From: JADCRZ01 sp031399065
GTDB lineage: Bacteria > Bacteroidota > Bacteroidia > Chitinophagales > Chitinophagaceae
Length of the DNA stretch: 64,000 nucleotides
Direction: 5' to 3'
Assembly: GCA_031399065.1 (NCBI GenBank)
Contig: JANNOM010000002.1
Span: 1 to 64,000, forward strand
The notes below the pieces were generated by a model that saw nothing but the letters and a program-made list of their open reading frames with translations, did no database searches and was not told where the DNA came from. Every line of letters begins with the position of its first letter. Position 1 is the first letter of the stretch. The translations under genes were made by a program, and so were the position numbers. Positions 15,380 to 23,882 of this stretch are shown here, piece after piece.

Positions 15380-17773
15380 ATGGAGAATCAAACCACTAAT
15401 GAGTTGCTTGCAGCCGGTCAACTTTCCTTCGATCATTTCAGGGAAGCCGTGCTGAACGACTACCGCCTTTGCTGCGAAAGCCGCGAAGCCAGTTTGATGG
15501 GACGAAAAGATGTACTCACCGGTAAAGCCAAGTTCGGCATTTTTGGTGACGGTAAAGAAGTGCCACAAGTGGTGATGGCCCGTTTTTTCCAGGAAGGTGA
15601 TTTTTATACCGGGTATTACCGCGATCAGACCTTTGCCTTTGCCTGCGGCGGTGCAACGGTAGATGAATTTTTCTCCCAACTATATGCCGACCCCGACCGC
15701 TCCAACGACCCACACAGTGCGGGCAGGCAGATGAACTCTCATTTCGCTACCCGCATGGTGGACGAAGAAGGGGAATGCGTCGATCTGGTAAATCGTAAAA
15801 ACCTGACGGCAGGTATGGCACCTACTGCCGGCCAGATGCCGAAAGCCATCGGCCTTGCATACACTTCCCGGGTGTTTCGTAACCTGGAGAGCCTGCAGCA
15901 GTTTCCGCATCTTTCCAATAACGGCAATGAAGTGTGTTTTTGCACTATCGGCGATGCCGCCACCAGCGAAGGACATTTCTGGGAAACGGTAAACGCCGCT
16001 GGCGTACTGCAAATACCAATCGCCTTTTTTATATGGGACGATGGATACGGTATTTCCGTTCCCAAAAAATACCAGACCACCAAAGGCTCCATCTCCGAAG
16101 CCCTAAAGGGATTGCAGAAAAAAGAGGGCACGAACGGACTCGACATCTACAAAGTAAAAGCATGGGATTATGCTGGCATGTGCGAAGTATTTGAAACGGC
16201 CATACGGAAAATAAGGGAGACCCATACACCCGCTATCTTTCACGTGGAGGAGGTAACCCAGCCGCAGGGTCATTCCACTTCAGGCAGCCACGAACGGTAT
16301 AAGCCACAGGAAAGACTTGAATGGGAGCGGCAATGGGACTGCCTCCGGAAAATGAAAGAATGGATCGTGGAAAACGCTCTTGCCAGTGAAGAAGAACTGA
16401 TGGATATCGAAGTGGCGGCCAAACAATACATTAAAGAAAGCAGAAATAATGCATGGGAAAAATACCAGGTTCCTATACGGCAACAGGTAACCGAAACGGT
16501 TAACATGATCAACCAGCTTTCCGGTCATTTTCCCGACCAGGCTTCCAGGCTGCAGAAACTATCTACGTCGCTTGCTGGTAATCGTGAGCCTAACCGGCGC
16601 GATGTGATGAACACCATACACCGGTCCCTGCTATTGGCCGGTAAAGACGCAAAGGCAGATGGCTTACGTAGTTACTACCACCTGCTGAAAGACGAAAACA
16701 AAAAGCTATACAATTCCTACCTGCATTTTGAAGGTGCCCGCAGCCCGCTGAAGGTGGCCGGTCAGCAGGCCGTATATGCTGCCGATACCCCCGTAATGAA
16801 CGGATACGAAATACTAAACCGGTACTTCGATGAGCTATTTGCTTCCAATCCCTACGTATTCGCATTCGGCGAAGACCTGGGCTTTATAGGAGATGTAAAC
16901 CAGGGCTTTGCAGGCCTGCAGGCGAAGTATGGCGAACTGCGGATATCCGATACCGGCATACGCGAACTGACCATTATGGGACAAGGCATAGGTATGGCCA
17001 TGCGCGGACTCCGGCCTATTGCAGAAATTCAGTACCTCGATTATCTTTTATACGGTCTGCAGCCTTTAAGCGACGACCTGGCTACCCTGCATTTCCGTTC
17101 CGCGGGCCGGCAAAGTGCCCCGCTGATCGTGCGTACCCGCGGTCATCGCCTCGAAGGCATATGGCATACGGGTTCTCCCATGGGCATGATGATCCATTCC
17201 CTCCGCGGTATCCATATCTGCGTGCCGCGCAATATGGTGCAGGCCGCCGGTATGTATAACACCCTGTTGAAAGGAGTTGACCCCGGCATCGTGATCGAAT
17301 GCCTCAATGGCTACCGCCTGAAGGAGAAACTGCCGTCCAATCTTTTACAGTTTACCGTACAACTCGGTATACCCGAGGTGTTGTTGGAAGGCACCGACGT
17401 AACCATGGTATCCTACGGCTCTACCCTGCGCATCGTTCAGGATGCGGCACAGGTGCTGGCGGAGCAGGGCATCAGCTGCGAAGTAATAGACGTACAGACA
17501 CTGCTTCCCTTCGACATTAACCACGATATTCTGAAATCGTTAAAGAAAACCAACCGAATCATTTTTATAGACGAGGACGTACCCGGCGGCGCAGCCGCGT
17601 ATATGTATAACCACGTAATGGAAGTACAGGGCGGTTATAAATGGCTGGACGTTGCTCCCCGCACGCTAACGGCTAAGGACCACCGCACTGCCTACGCGAG
17701 TGACGGGGATTATTTCGGTAAACCCAATGCCGAAGAAATGGTGGATGCCGTGATGAAAATGATGCGGGAATGA
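15380..17773 (+). CDS. 2-oxoacid dehydrogenase E1, fused alpha and beta subunits
   Basis: 797-aa thiamine-diphosphate enzyme joining E1 alpha (about residues 20-390) and E1 beta (about 470-797) of a branched-chain 2-oxoacid or pyruvate dehydrogenase complex; it decarboxylates the 2-oxo acid and passes the acyl group to E2. The TPP motif begins GDAATSEG at Gly191 and ends WDDGYGIS at 219-226, so GDG and NN of the textbook motif read GDA and DD. The beta half has FAFGEDLGFIGDV, GMAMRGLRPIAEIQY and a C-terminal domain with DVQTLLPFD and IDEDVPGG. E2 and E3 genes are not in the window. Substrate (branched-chain versus pyruvate) is not certain. Confidence 0.88.
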   Translation: MENQTTNELLAAGQLSFDHFREAVLNDYRLCCESREASLMGRKDVLTGKAKFGIFGDGKEVPQVVMARFFQEGDFYTGYYRDQTFAFACGGATVDEFFSQLYADPDRSNDPHSAGRQMNSHFATRMVDEEGECVDLVNRKNLTAGMAPTAGQMPKAIGLAYTSRVFRNLESLQQFPHLSNNGNEVCFCTIGDAATSEGHFWETVNAAGVLQIPIAFFIWDDGYGISVPKKYQTTKGSISEALKGLQKKEGTNGLDIYKVKAWDYAGMCEVFETAIRKIRETHTPAIFHVEEVTQPQGHSTSGSHERYKPQERLEWERQWDCLRKMKEWIVENALASEEELMDIEVAAKQYIKESRNNAWEKYQVPIRQQVTETVNMINQLSGHFPDQASRLQKLSTSLAGNREPNRRDVMNTIHRSLLLAGKDAKADGLRSYYHLLKDENKKLYNSYLHFEGARSPLKVAGQQAVYAADTPVMNGYEILNRYFDELFASNPYVFAFGEDLGFIGDVNQGFAGLQAKYGELRISDTGIRELTIMGQGIGMAMRGLRPIAEIQYLDYLLYGLQPLSDDLATLHFRSAGRQSAPLIVRTRGHRLEGIWHTGSPMGMMIHSLRGIHICVPRNMVQAAGMYNTLLKGVDPGIVIECLNGYRLKEKLPSNLLQFTVQLGIPEVLLEGTDVTMVSYGSTLRIVQDAAQVLAEQGISCEVIDVQTLLPFDINHDILKSLKKTNRIIFIDEDVPGGAAAYMYNHVMEVQGGYKWLDVAPRTLTAKDHRTAYASDGDYFGKPNAEEMVDAVMKMMRE

Positions 17774-17785
17774 TACGCAGTCCCA

Positions 17786-19279
17786 CTATTGAACAGACCT
17801 ATTAAAACTTAATGCTTCTATATCTACCAGCAGGGAAGTAACATCGTTTGGAGGAATAGTAATGGTATTCTTTTGATCGTAAGCCAGGTTAATGATTTCT
17901 ATTCTTTCGGCTGCTTCTTTATTATTGATCATTTCGAAAATAATTTGTTTAACGAGCGGCTCCGGCGTCCAGTCTTTATAGGTAGACGGCACACCAAATT
18001 CATCCTTGTACACTTTGACGGCGTATAGATTATAAAATAACGATTCAGGCGGCCGTATAAAATAGATTTGTTTCACATGCTCAGAAAAATTATTCCGGAT
18101 ATACGACCGCGTTAAAGTGTATTCTTTTTCCAGCGGTAGAATAAAATTGACATTGAAATTATAAAAAGCTACCAGCGATATAACCGTGGCAAAGCCATAA
18201 ATGAACAGGTTTTTAACGCGTTCTTTTTTGATGATACCAAGCAAAGCGTCCGTTAGCAAAAACGCACCGGCCAAACTTAAACAATGCATGGTTCTGTAAG
18301 AAGAGAAGTTTTCCCTTGCCAATAATACCGGCAGATAAATAAGGGCCAGCAATGCCATTACCATAAGTATGTACTGTAGTTTTATTATTAAAGATGTTTT
18401 CCGTGTAAGCACCGTAATAACCCATAAGGCGAGCATCAGCGGATAAAATACCTGCGACGCAATACCCCGCAGATTATAAAGAAAGTTAAAGCTAAATGCC
18501 TGTGCCAGTGGATGTGAAAAGAAAAAGGAGAGTTTTTTTAGGGGCTGTATCGATAAGTCCGTTCGGTCGCTTGCAATCACTCCATATTCTTTCAATGAGT
18601 ATTTAAACAAAAGAAAATAGACCAGGCTGATCGCGAGATAAACACTTGCACCTGTTAGAACTGTCCGGTAAGGCTTACCCGTTTTTCTTGTAACGAAATA
18701 GAGGAAGAAGGGTAGTAGAAAAGCTCCAAAAGCCGTTTGGTATAAGAATAGGGCACATAACGCCAGCGCAAACATTGGTATCATCTTCCAGTAAAATACC
18801 TTCCTCTTTTCTTGTTCAAACAGTTCACAAAACAATATATGGCCGCTTAATAATCCGGCCATGAAAGCCATAAAAATCTCTATGCAGGAAGCCCAGCCTA
18901 TTGAAATGGCAACTGGTATACTGCAAGGCAGAAAAATGCTCATAAACAAAGCAATCCTGGTATCGAATTTTATCTTTTTCTTCCAGTCATTGAGCAAGTA
19001 TATCCAGATCAAACTGGCTATAACCCACCCGGCTAACGAGAAGATGCGCAAGTATTTAATTTCAGCAACTGTTAAAATCAGTGAGAAAGATCTTTCTATA
19101 ATTAATCCGGTTAAAAGTCTTCCCTGAACCAGGAACATGCTAAAGTTAGAACCGTCGTTATTATGCCATAGTTGGTGAGTTTCGTCGAGAAAGGCGTAAT
19201 CGCTAAAAGGTATCCGGAAGAAGATGACAGATAATAATATGAGTGGGATCAATGCCTTCCCCGCAAATAGTTTGTTCAT
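17786..19279 (-). CDS. polytopic membrane protein, GT-C-like
   Basis: 497 aa with roughly 11 hydrophobic helices (first at 8-22) and a soluble C-terminal tail of about 120 residues. An early loop with an acidic pair (FLDETHQLWHNNDG) after helix 1 recalls GT-C glycosyltransferases and lipid-linked sugar transferases, but no decisive motif is present, so I leave the function open. It converges on the E1 gene with a 12-base gap and is followed on the same strand, upstream, by yebC. Homology search would decide between a glycan enzyme and an unknown membrane protein. Confidence 0.6.
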   Translation of the reverse strand: MNKLFAGKALIPLILLSVIFFRIPFSDYAFLDETHQLWHNNDGSNFSMFLVQGRLLTGLIIERSFSLILTVAEIKYLRIFSLAGWVIASLIWIYLLNDWKKKIKFDTRIALFMSIFLPCSIPVAISIGWASCIEIFMAFMAGLLSGHILFCELFEQEKRKVFYWKMIPMFALALCALFLYQTAFGAFLLPFFLYFVTRKTGKPYRTVLTGASVYLAISLVYFLLFKYSLKEYGVIASDRTDLSIQPLKKLSFFFSHPLAQAFSFNFLYNLRGIASQVFYPLMLALWVITVLTRKTSLIIKLQYILMVMALLALIYLPVLLARENFSSYRTMHCLSLAGAFLLTDALLGIIKKERVKNLFIYGFATVISLVAFYNFNVNFILPLEKEYTLTRSYIRNNFSEHVKQIYFIRPPESLFYNLYAVKVYKDEFGVPSTYKDWTPEPLVKQIIFEMINNKEAAERIEIINLAYDQKNTITIPPNDVTSLLVDIEALSFNRSVQ

Positions 19280-19313
19280 GTAAAACAGTGTACATCTGAA
19301 ATTACCCGTATTC

Positions 19314-20024
19314 TTATTTCAGATTATAATAAACCTTTTGCACATCCTCATCCTGCTCCAGTTTATCTACCAGCTCCAGTACATCTTTTGCCTGCTCTTC
19401 CGGTAATTCAACCGTAGTAACGGGTATCCGCGTGAGCTCCGCGCTGAGGGGAGTGATGCCTTTGTCTTCGAGCGCCTTACTCATATTGCCGAATTCGGTG
19501 AAGGCGGCGCGTATTACTATATGGCCCTCACTGTCTTCTCCTATTTCTTCGAGGCCGAAATCGATCAGTTCCAGTTCGAGGTCTTCCAGGTTAACACCTT
19601 CGTTTTTTATTTTAAACTCTCCGTAGCGGTTAAAGGTAAAGGCTACGGAGCCGCTGGTACCCAGGCTGCCACCAGTTTTATTAAAGTGCATACGCACGTT
19701 GGCTACGGTGCGTGTCGGGTTGTCGGTAGCCGTTTCCACCAGTAGTGCGATGCCGTGAGGGGCATAGCCTTCGTATACCACTTCCTCGTAATTCGTCATG
19801 TCTTTGCCCATGGCTCGTTTTATGGCGGCTTCTACCCGGTCCTTTGGCATGTTTACGCCTTTGGCATTCAGATAGCACCTTCTCAGGGCAGGGTTATCGT
19901 CTGGGTTAGGGCCCCCGGCTTTAACGGCAATCGCGATTTCTTTGCCGATACGGGTAAAGTTTTTGGCCATCTTGTCCCACCGAGCGAACATGCTGCTTTT
20001 TCTTACTTCAAATATGCGGCCCAT
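19314..20024 (-). CDS. YebC/PmpR family regulator (TACO1-like)
   Basis: 236-aa cytosolic protein. The N-terminus MGRIFEVRKSSMFARWDKMAKNFTRIGKEIAIAVK (outline), the conserved NPALRRCYLNAKGVNMPKDRVEAAIKRA region and the downstream YEGYAPHGIALLVETATDN are diagnostic of YebC. Family members have been described as transcription regulators and, more recently, as translation factors that help ribosomes at proline-rich stalls. The open frame extends to 20096, but the ATG at 20024 gives the family N-terminus and lies 28 bases downstream of a perfect TACTTTTG box. Confidence 0.93.
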   Translation of the reverse strand: MGRIFEVRKSSMFARWDKMAKNFTRIGKEIAIAVKAGGPNPDDNPALRRCYLNAKGVNMPKDRVEAAIKRAMGKDMTNYEEVVYEGYAPHGIALLVETATDNPTRTVANVRMHFNKTGGSLGTSGSVAFTFNRYGEFKIKNEGVNLEDLELELIDFGLEEIGEDSEGHIVIRAAFTEFGNMSKALEDKGITPLSAELTRIPVTTVELPEEQAKDVLELVDKLEQDEDVQKVYYNLK

Positions 20025-20052
20025 ATATAAATTATTTAATTGAAACAGTGTG

Positions 20053-20060
20053 CAAAAGTA
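20053..20060 (-). promoter_or_regulatory. -7 box of yebC
   Basis: Minus-strand TACTTTTG, perfect TAnnTTTG. About 19 bases upstream lies GTTT, formed by the T-run of the permease terminator, so the terminator tail may double as the -33 region. Confidence 0.45.
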
Positions 20061-20076
20061 AATAGTTTGCCGCAAT

Positions 20077-20100
20077 AAAAAACCGCTTGCAGGCAAGCGG
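20077..20100 (-). terminator. intrinsic terminator of the amino acid permease gene
   Basis: Stem CCGCTTG/CAAGCGG with a CAGG loop, followed on the minus strand by six T, 22 bases after the permease stop. Confidence 0.85.
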
Positions 20101-20122
20101 CTCCCTATCGGTAAAAGATGTT

Positions 20123-21625
20123 TTATATCTTACCCTTCTGGACATTGTTCAATTTACTGTTTTTGCGGCTATAGCCGAAATAGATGATGAAACCCAATCC
20201 CAGCCAGGCAAACAGCCGCAGCCAGTTGGTCCAGCCCAGCCCCAGCATCATCAATACACAGGCCCCCACACCCAATATAGGAACCAACGGTACGAACGGG
20301 GTTTTAAATTCCCGCGGAAGTTCGGGATTGGTTTTCCTTAAAATGATTACCCCCACGCATACCAGACTGAAGGCGAACAGGGTGCCGATACTCGTCATGT
20401 CGCCCACCACATCTCCCGGGATGAACGCGGCGAATATGCCTACCAATACCAGGACAATCAGGTTGGCTTTATAGGGTGTTTTGAACTTAGGGTGTACTTC
20501 GCTGAACACCTTGGGCAGAAGACCGTCTTTGCTCATGGAGTAGAATACCCTCGACTGTCCCAGCAGCATCACCAGTATCACAGAGGAGAACCCGGCAAGG
20601 ATAGCAACCGTTACCAGCTTGCCCAGCCATCCGAAGCCCAGCATATATTTGTTGATCACGAAAGCTACGGATGCTTCTTTACCCGTAGTGCGGAAATCTT
20701 CTGTAGTGGCTACTCCTGTAAGTACATGGGCGAAAAGCACATAGAGGATGGTACAAATGGCCAGTGAGCCAAGTATGCCGATGGGCATGTCTCTTTTGGG
20801 ATTTTTAGCTTCCTGCGCCGCAGTGCTTACGGCATCGAAGCCTATGAAAGCGAAAAAAACTACTCCTGCCGCTCCTATAATTCCCCAGAAGCCCCCGAAA
20901 CTATGACTGATGCCATGCGGGTCCACATAGGTACTGGCCGGTGGAATATATGTTTCGTGATTAACAGGGTTGATGAATCCCCATCCGATCACTATAATTA
21001 AAATAACTATCGCCACTTTGGCTATAACGATGATACCATTCACCACCGCCGATTCCTGCGTACCCCTTATCAGCAAAAGGCTTAGCAGGGCAACTATAAA
21101 TAAAGCCGGCAGGTTGATCATGCCGGTGGCCAGTACTTCATTGGTAACGGGGTCAAATGATTTTTCGAAGGGGGAATGGCACCACTGGTAGGGAATGGCT
21201 TTCCAGTGCAGAACATTTACCAGCAGGTTGTTAAGGTACTCGCTCCAGGCGATACCTACGGTGGCCGCGCCTACGGCGTATTCCAGCACCAGATCCCAGC
21301 CTATTACCCAGGCTACCAGTTCGCCCATAGTGGCATAACTATATGTGTATGCGCTACCTGCAATGGGTATGGAAGATGACAGTTCCGCATAACAAAGCCC
21401 CGCCAGTGCACAGCCAATGGCCGCTACCAGGAAGCCCAGGGTCACGGAAGGTCCCGCATTCTGCGCTGCCGCCGAAGCCGTTCTTACAAATAAACCGGCG
21501 CCGATGATGGCTCCTATGCCCAGTGCAACCAGCGAACCTGCCGTCAGTGTCCGCTTTAATCCTTTTTCTGAATCGGAAGCTTCGGCTATCAGCACGCTAA
21601 GCGGTTTTTTTGCAAATAAACTCAT
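20123..21625 (-). CDS. amino acid permease, APC superfamily (CAT-like)
   Basis: 500-aa inner-membrane transporter with 12 or more helices. The first helix carries GIGAIIGAGLFVRTA, the unwound GxG substrate-binding motif of APC transporters, and the second region has GLCYAELSSSIPIAGSAYTYSYATMGE, typical of cationic amino acid transporters. The N-terminal LIAEASDSEKGLKRTLTA is also shared with that group. Likely substrate: a basic or neutral amino acid by H+ symport or exchange. Single gene with its own terminator, divergent from the dicarboxylate symporter across 236 bp. Confidence 0.88.
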   Translation of the reverse strand: MSLFAKKPLSVLIAEASDSEKGLKRTLTAGSLVALGIGAIIGAGLFVRTASAAAQNAGPSVTLGFLVAAIGCALAGLCYAELSSSIPIAGSAYTYSYATMGELVAWVIGWDLVLEYAVGAATVGIAWSEYLNNLLVNVLHWKAIPYQWCHSPFEKSFDPVTNEVLATGMINLPALFIVALLSLLLIRGTQESAVVNGIIVIAKVAIVILIIVIGWGFINPVNHETYIPPASTYVDPHGISHSFGGFWGIIGAAGVVFFAFIGFDAVSTAAQEAKNPKRDMPIGILGSLAICTILYVLFAHVLTGVATTEDFRTTGKEASVAFVINKYMLGFGWLGKLVTVAILAGFSSVILVMLLGQSRVFYSMSKDGLLPKVFSEVHPKFKTPYKANLIVLVLVGIFAAFIPGDVVGDMTSIGTLFAFSLVCVGVIILRKTNPELPREFKTPFVPLVPILGVGACVLMMLGLGWTNWLRLFAWLGLGFIIYFGYSRKNSKLNNVQKGKI

Positions 21626-21799
21626 ACAAGTAGTCAGTTAAGTATTAATTAAAATGAGGTGTGGTATAATTTCCCGGTCGTAAAATAAGGAAAAATGTTT
21701 GAATGATAGCTTTAATGAGATCAGCGGAGATGATACCATATATACATTAATGAAATAAGAGGATAAACCTGGTCTATTTGTTTAAATCATAGACTGGAT

Positions 21800-21829
21800 T
21801 TTGCCAAGTCATTATTTTTTCTAACTTTC
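21800..21829 (+). promoter_or_regulatory. predicted promoter of the dicarboxylate/amino acid symporter gene
   Basis: TTTG at 21800-21803, 18-base spacer, TAACTTTC at 21822-21829 (one base from TAnnTTTG). Start about 33 bases before the ATG at 21862. Confidence 0.45.
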
Positions 21830-21861
21830 GATAATTCATTTCCCCCATTCAATAAGTAATT

Positions 21862-23115
21862 ATGCCAAAAAAGAACCGGTTGACCCTCTTCATATTATTG
21901 TCGATGGTATTGGGTATAGCCGTAGGTTATATAGTGTTTACCAACAGTTTGCCGGAGTTCAGGCAGGCTTTTTCCAAAAATATCAAGTTACTGAGCACCA
22001 TCTTTATCCGGCTGGTGCAGATGATTATCGCACCACTGGTGTTTTCTACCCTGGTGGTGGGTATCGCCAAACTGGGCGATCTTAAAACCGTAGGCAGGGT
22101 AGGAGGTAAGGCTCTACTCTGGTTCGTAACGGCTTCCCTGGCTTCGCTGCTGATAGGTATGGCCCTCGTGAACATACTGGAGCCGGGTAAATATATCAAT
22201 CTTTCCAAAACGGATACCGCCGGTCTGCAGGACCTGATGAACAAGAAGCAGTCTTTCTCGGTGCAAAATTTCGTGGAGCATGTTATTCCCCGCAGCGTAT
22301 TCGAAGCTATGGCCACCAATGAAATACTGCAACTGGTCGTATTTTCCATCTTCTTCGGCGTGGCGGCAGCGGCCATTGGCGATCCGGTAAAGCCGGTCAT
22401 TAAAGCGCTGGACGCTCTTTCGCATATTATCCTGAAGATGGTGAATTATGTAATGAACTTCGCACCACTGGGCGTGTTCGGGGCCATATCTGCCGTGGTG
22501 GCAACCAACGGGGGAGAAATATTTAAGTTTTATATTATTTATTTTCTTTATTTCCTGCTAGGTATAGCCATTCTCTGGCTCCTCCTGCTGGGCGTCGGCT
22601 TCCTGGTGCTGAAACAACGCCTGCCGGTATTGTTGAAACGTATCGGCGGCCCCATGCTGATTGCCTTCAGCACCACCAGCAGTGAGGCGGTATTTCCCAA
22701 GCTGACGGAGGAACTGGAACGCTTCGGGTGTAAAGACAGGATAGTGGCATTTGTATTACCATTGGGTTATTCTTTCAATCTCGATGGAAGCATGATGTAC
22801 ATGACCTTTGCCAGCCTGGCGATCGCGCAGGCTTACCAGGTGCACCTTCCCCTGGGCACGCAACTCACGATGCTTCTCGTGCTGATGCTTACGAGTAAGG
22901 GTATTGCCGGCGTTCCGCGTGCATCGCTGGTAGTGGTGCTGGCCACCTGCGCCATGTTTAACATACCGCCGGAAGGAGTGGCACTTATTTTACCCATCGA
23001 TCATTTCTGCGATATGTTCCGTACGGCAACCAACGTATTGGGCAACGCGCTGGCCACGGCTGCAGTCAGTAAATGGGAGAATGCGCTGGGGGAGACGGTC
23101 GAAAACCCCGCCTAA
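21862..23115 (+). CDS. dicarboxylate/amino acid:cation symporter (DAACS family)
   Basis: 417-aa inner-membrane transporter of the GltP/DctA/EAAT family. Hallmarks: the re-entrant loop serines in AFSTTSSEAVFPK (HP1), the TM7 motif NLDGS where the family consensus is N-DGT, HP2 as SKGIAGVPRAS, and DHFCDMFRTATNVLGNA in TM8 with the substrate-binding Asp and Asn. It should couple Na+ or H+ entry to uptake of C4-dicarboxylates, glutamate or aspartate. HP2 with AGVPRA and TM8 Arg favour an acidic substrate. Start ATG follows a good promoter. Confidence 0.9.
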   Translation: MPKKNRLTLFILLSMVLGIAVGYIVFTNSLPEFRQAFSKNIKLLSTIFIRLVQMIIAPLVFSTLVVGIAKLGDLKTVGRVGGKALLWFVTASLASLLIGMALVNILEPGKYINLSKTDTAGLQDLMNKKQSFSVQNFVEHVIPRSVFEAMATNEILQLVVFSIFFGVAAAAIGDPVKPVIKALDALSHIILKMVNYVMNFAPLGVFGAISAVVATNGGEIFKFYIIYFLYFLLGIAILWLLLLGVGFLVLKQRLPVLLKRIGGPMLIAFSTTSSEAVFPKLTEELERFGCKDRIVAFVLPLGYSFNLDGSMMYMTFASLAIAQAYQVHLPLGTQLTMLLVLMLTSKGIAGVPRASLVVVLATCAMFNIPPEGVALILPIDHFCDMFRTATNVLGNALATAAVSKWENALGETVENPA

Positions 23116-23149
23116 CAGTTCCTGCCCCTTGCTGTTAAGTTCAAAATAT

Positions 23150-23157
23150 TATCTTTG
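23150..23157 (+). promoter_or_regulatory. -7 box of the DedA gene
   Basis: TATCTTTG, perfect TAnnTTTG, with CTTG 18 bases upstream as a weak -33; 23 bases before the ATG. Confidence 0.45.
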
Positions 23158-23180
23158 CCCGAAATCTACCCAAATAAAGC

Positions 23181-23870
23181 ATGATAGACTTATTGCAAAT
23201 TACCTTCAAGGATCTGCTAAACCCCGAATTTTATATCAATCATGGTGGTCTGTGGATGATCATTTTCATCATATTCGCCGAAACGGGCCTGATGATAGGG
23301 TTTTTTTTACCGGGCGACAGTTTACTGTTCGTGGCAGGCATCTATAGCAAAATGCTGATGAATACCTTTATCCCCGGTGGTACCGGTAGCGATATTGCAG
23401 ACCTTTTTATTTTGTTTTTCCTTATTTCCATAGCAGGCATCATAGGCAACTCTGTAGGCTACTGGTTCGGCCGGAAAGGAGGCCCTTTTCTTTTCGAACG
23501 CAAAGACAGTTTTTTGTTTAAACGCAAATATCTGTTGCAGGCAAGAGAATTTTATGAGCAACATGGGGGACAGGCCATCGTATTCGCCCGGTTCCTGCCA
23601 ATCGTGCGTACGTTTGCGCCCATCATAGCCGGCATCGTGCAGATGGATAGAAAAAAATTCATGTACTATAATGTGGTAGGCTGCCTGGCATGGGTGTTTA
23701 CCATGCTGTTTGCAGGTCATTATCTCGATAAGCTGTTTCTCGCCAAGTTCGGCTTCGATCTCAAAAAGCATCTGGAAGTATTGATTATTATCATAGTGGC
23801 TATTACCACACTTCCGGTTTTATACAAACTGTTCTTCGGTAAAAAGAAACCCACGGATATTACCCCATAA
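23181..23870 (+). CDS. DedA family membrane protein
   Basis: 229 aa with the VTT/SNARE-associated (DedA) domain: ETGLMIGFFLPGDSLLFVAG near the N-terminus, GNSVGYWFGRKGGP, and FARFLPIVRTFAPIIAGIVQMDRKKFMYYNVVGCLAW, containing the conserved F-R-x-x-P-x-x-R motif. DedA proteins act in the inner membrane and some recycle undecaprenyl phosphate or move phospholipids; which applies here is unknown. It is followed 12 bases later by an MFS gene, then a GT9 gene by overlapping stop/start. Confidence 0.9.
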   Translation: MIDLLQITFKDLLNPEFYINHGGLWMIIFIIFAETGLMIGFFLPGDSLLFVAGIYSKMLMNTFIPGGTGSDIADLFILFFLISIAGIIGNSVGYWFGRKGGPFLFERKDSFLFKRKYLLQAREFYEQHGGQAIVFARFLPIVRTFAPIIAGIVQMDRKKFMYYNVVGCLAWVFTMLFAGHYLDKLFLAKFGFDLKKHLEVLIIIIVAITTLPVLYKLFFGKKKPTDITP

Positions 23871-23882
23871 CGTTTGCCGCGT

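Noticed and set aside
15161..15679. 172-codon minus-strand frame before the DUF1573 gene
   Set aside because: More than half is antisense to the E1 gene start; no family resemblance and it crosses the likely promoters of both neighbours.
19294..19324. Inverted repeat ATCTGAAAT ... ATTTCAGAT over the yebC stop codon
   Set aside because: Nine-base arms are notable but the loop is 13 bases and no T-run follows on the minus strand, so I do not call it a terminator; it may be a weak RNA hairpin.
23874..23882. TTG start for the MFS transporter
   Set aside because: ATG at 23883 is three codons later, gives the normal N-terminus and leaves a proper 12-base gap after dedA.
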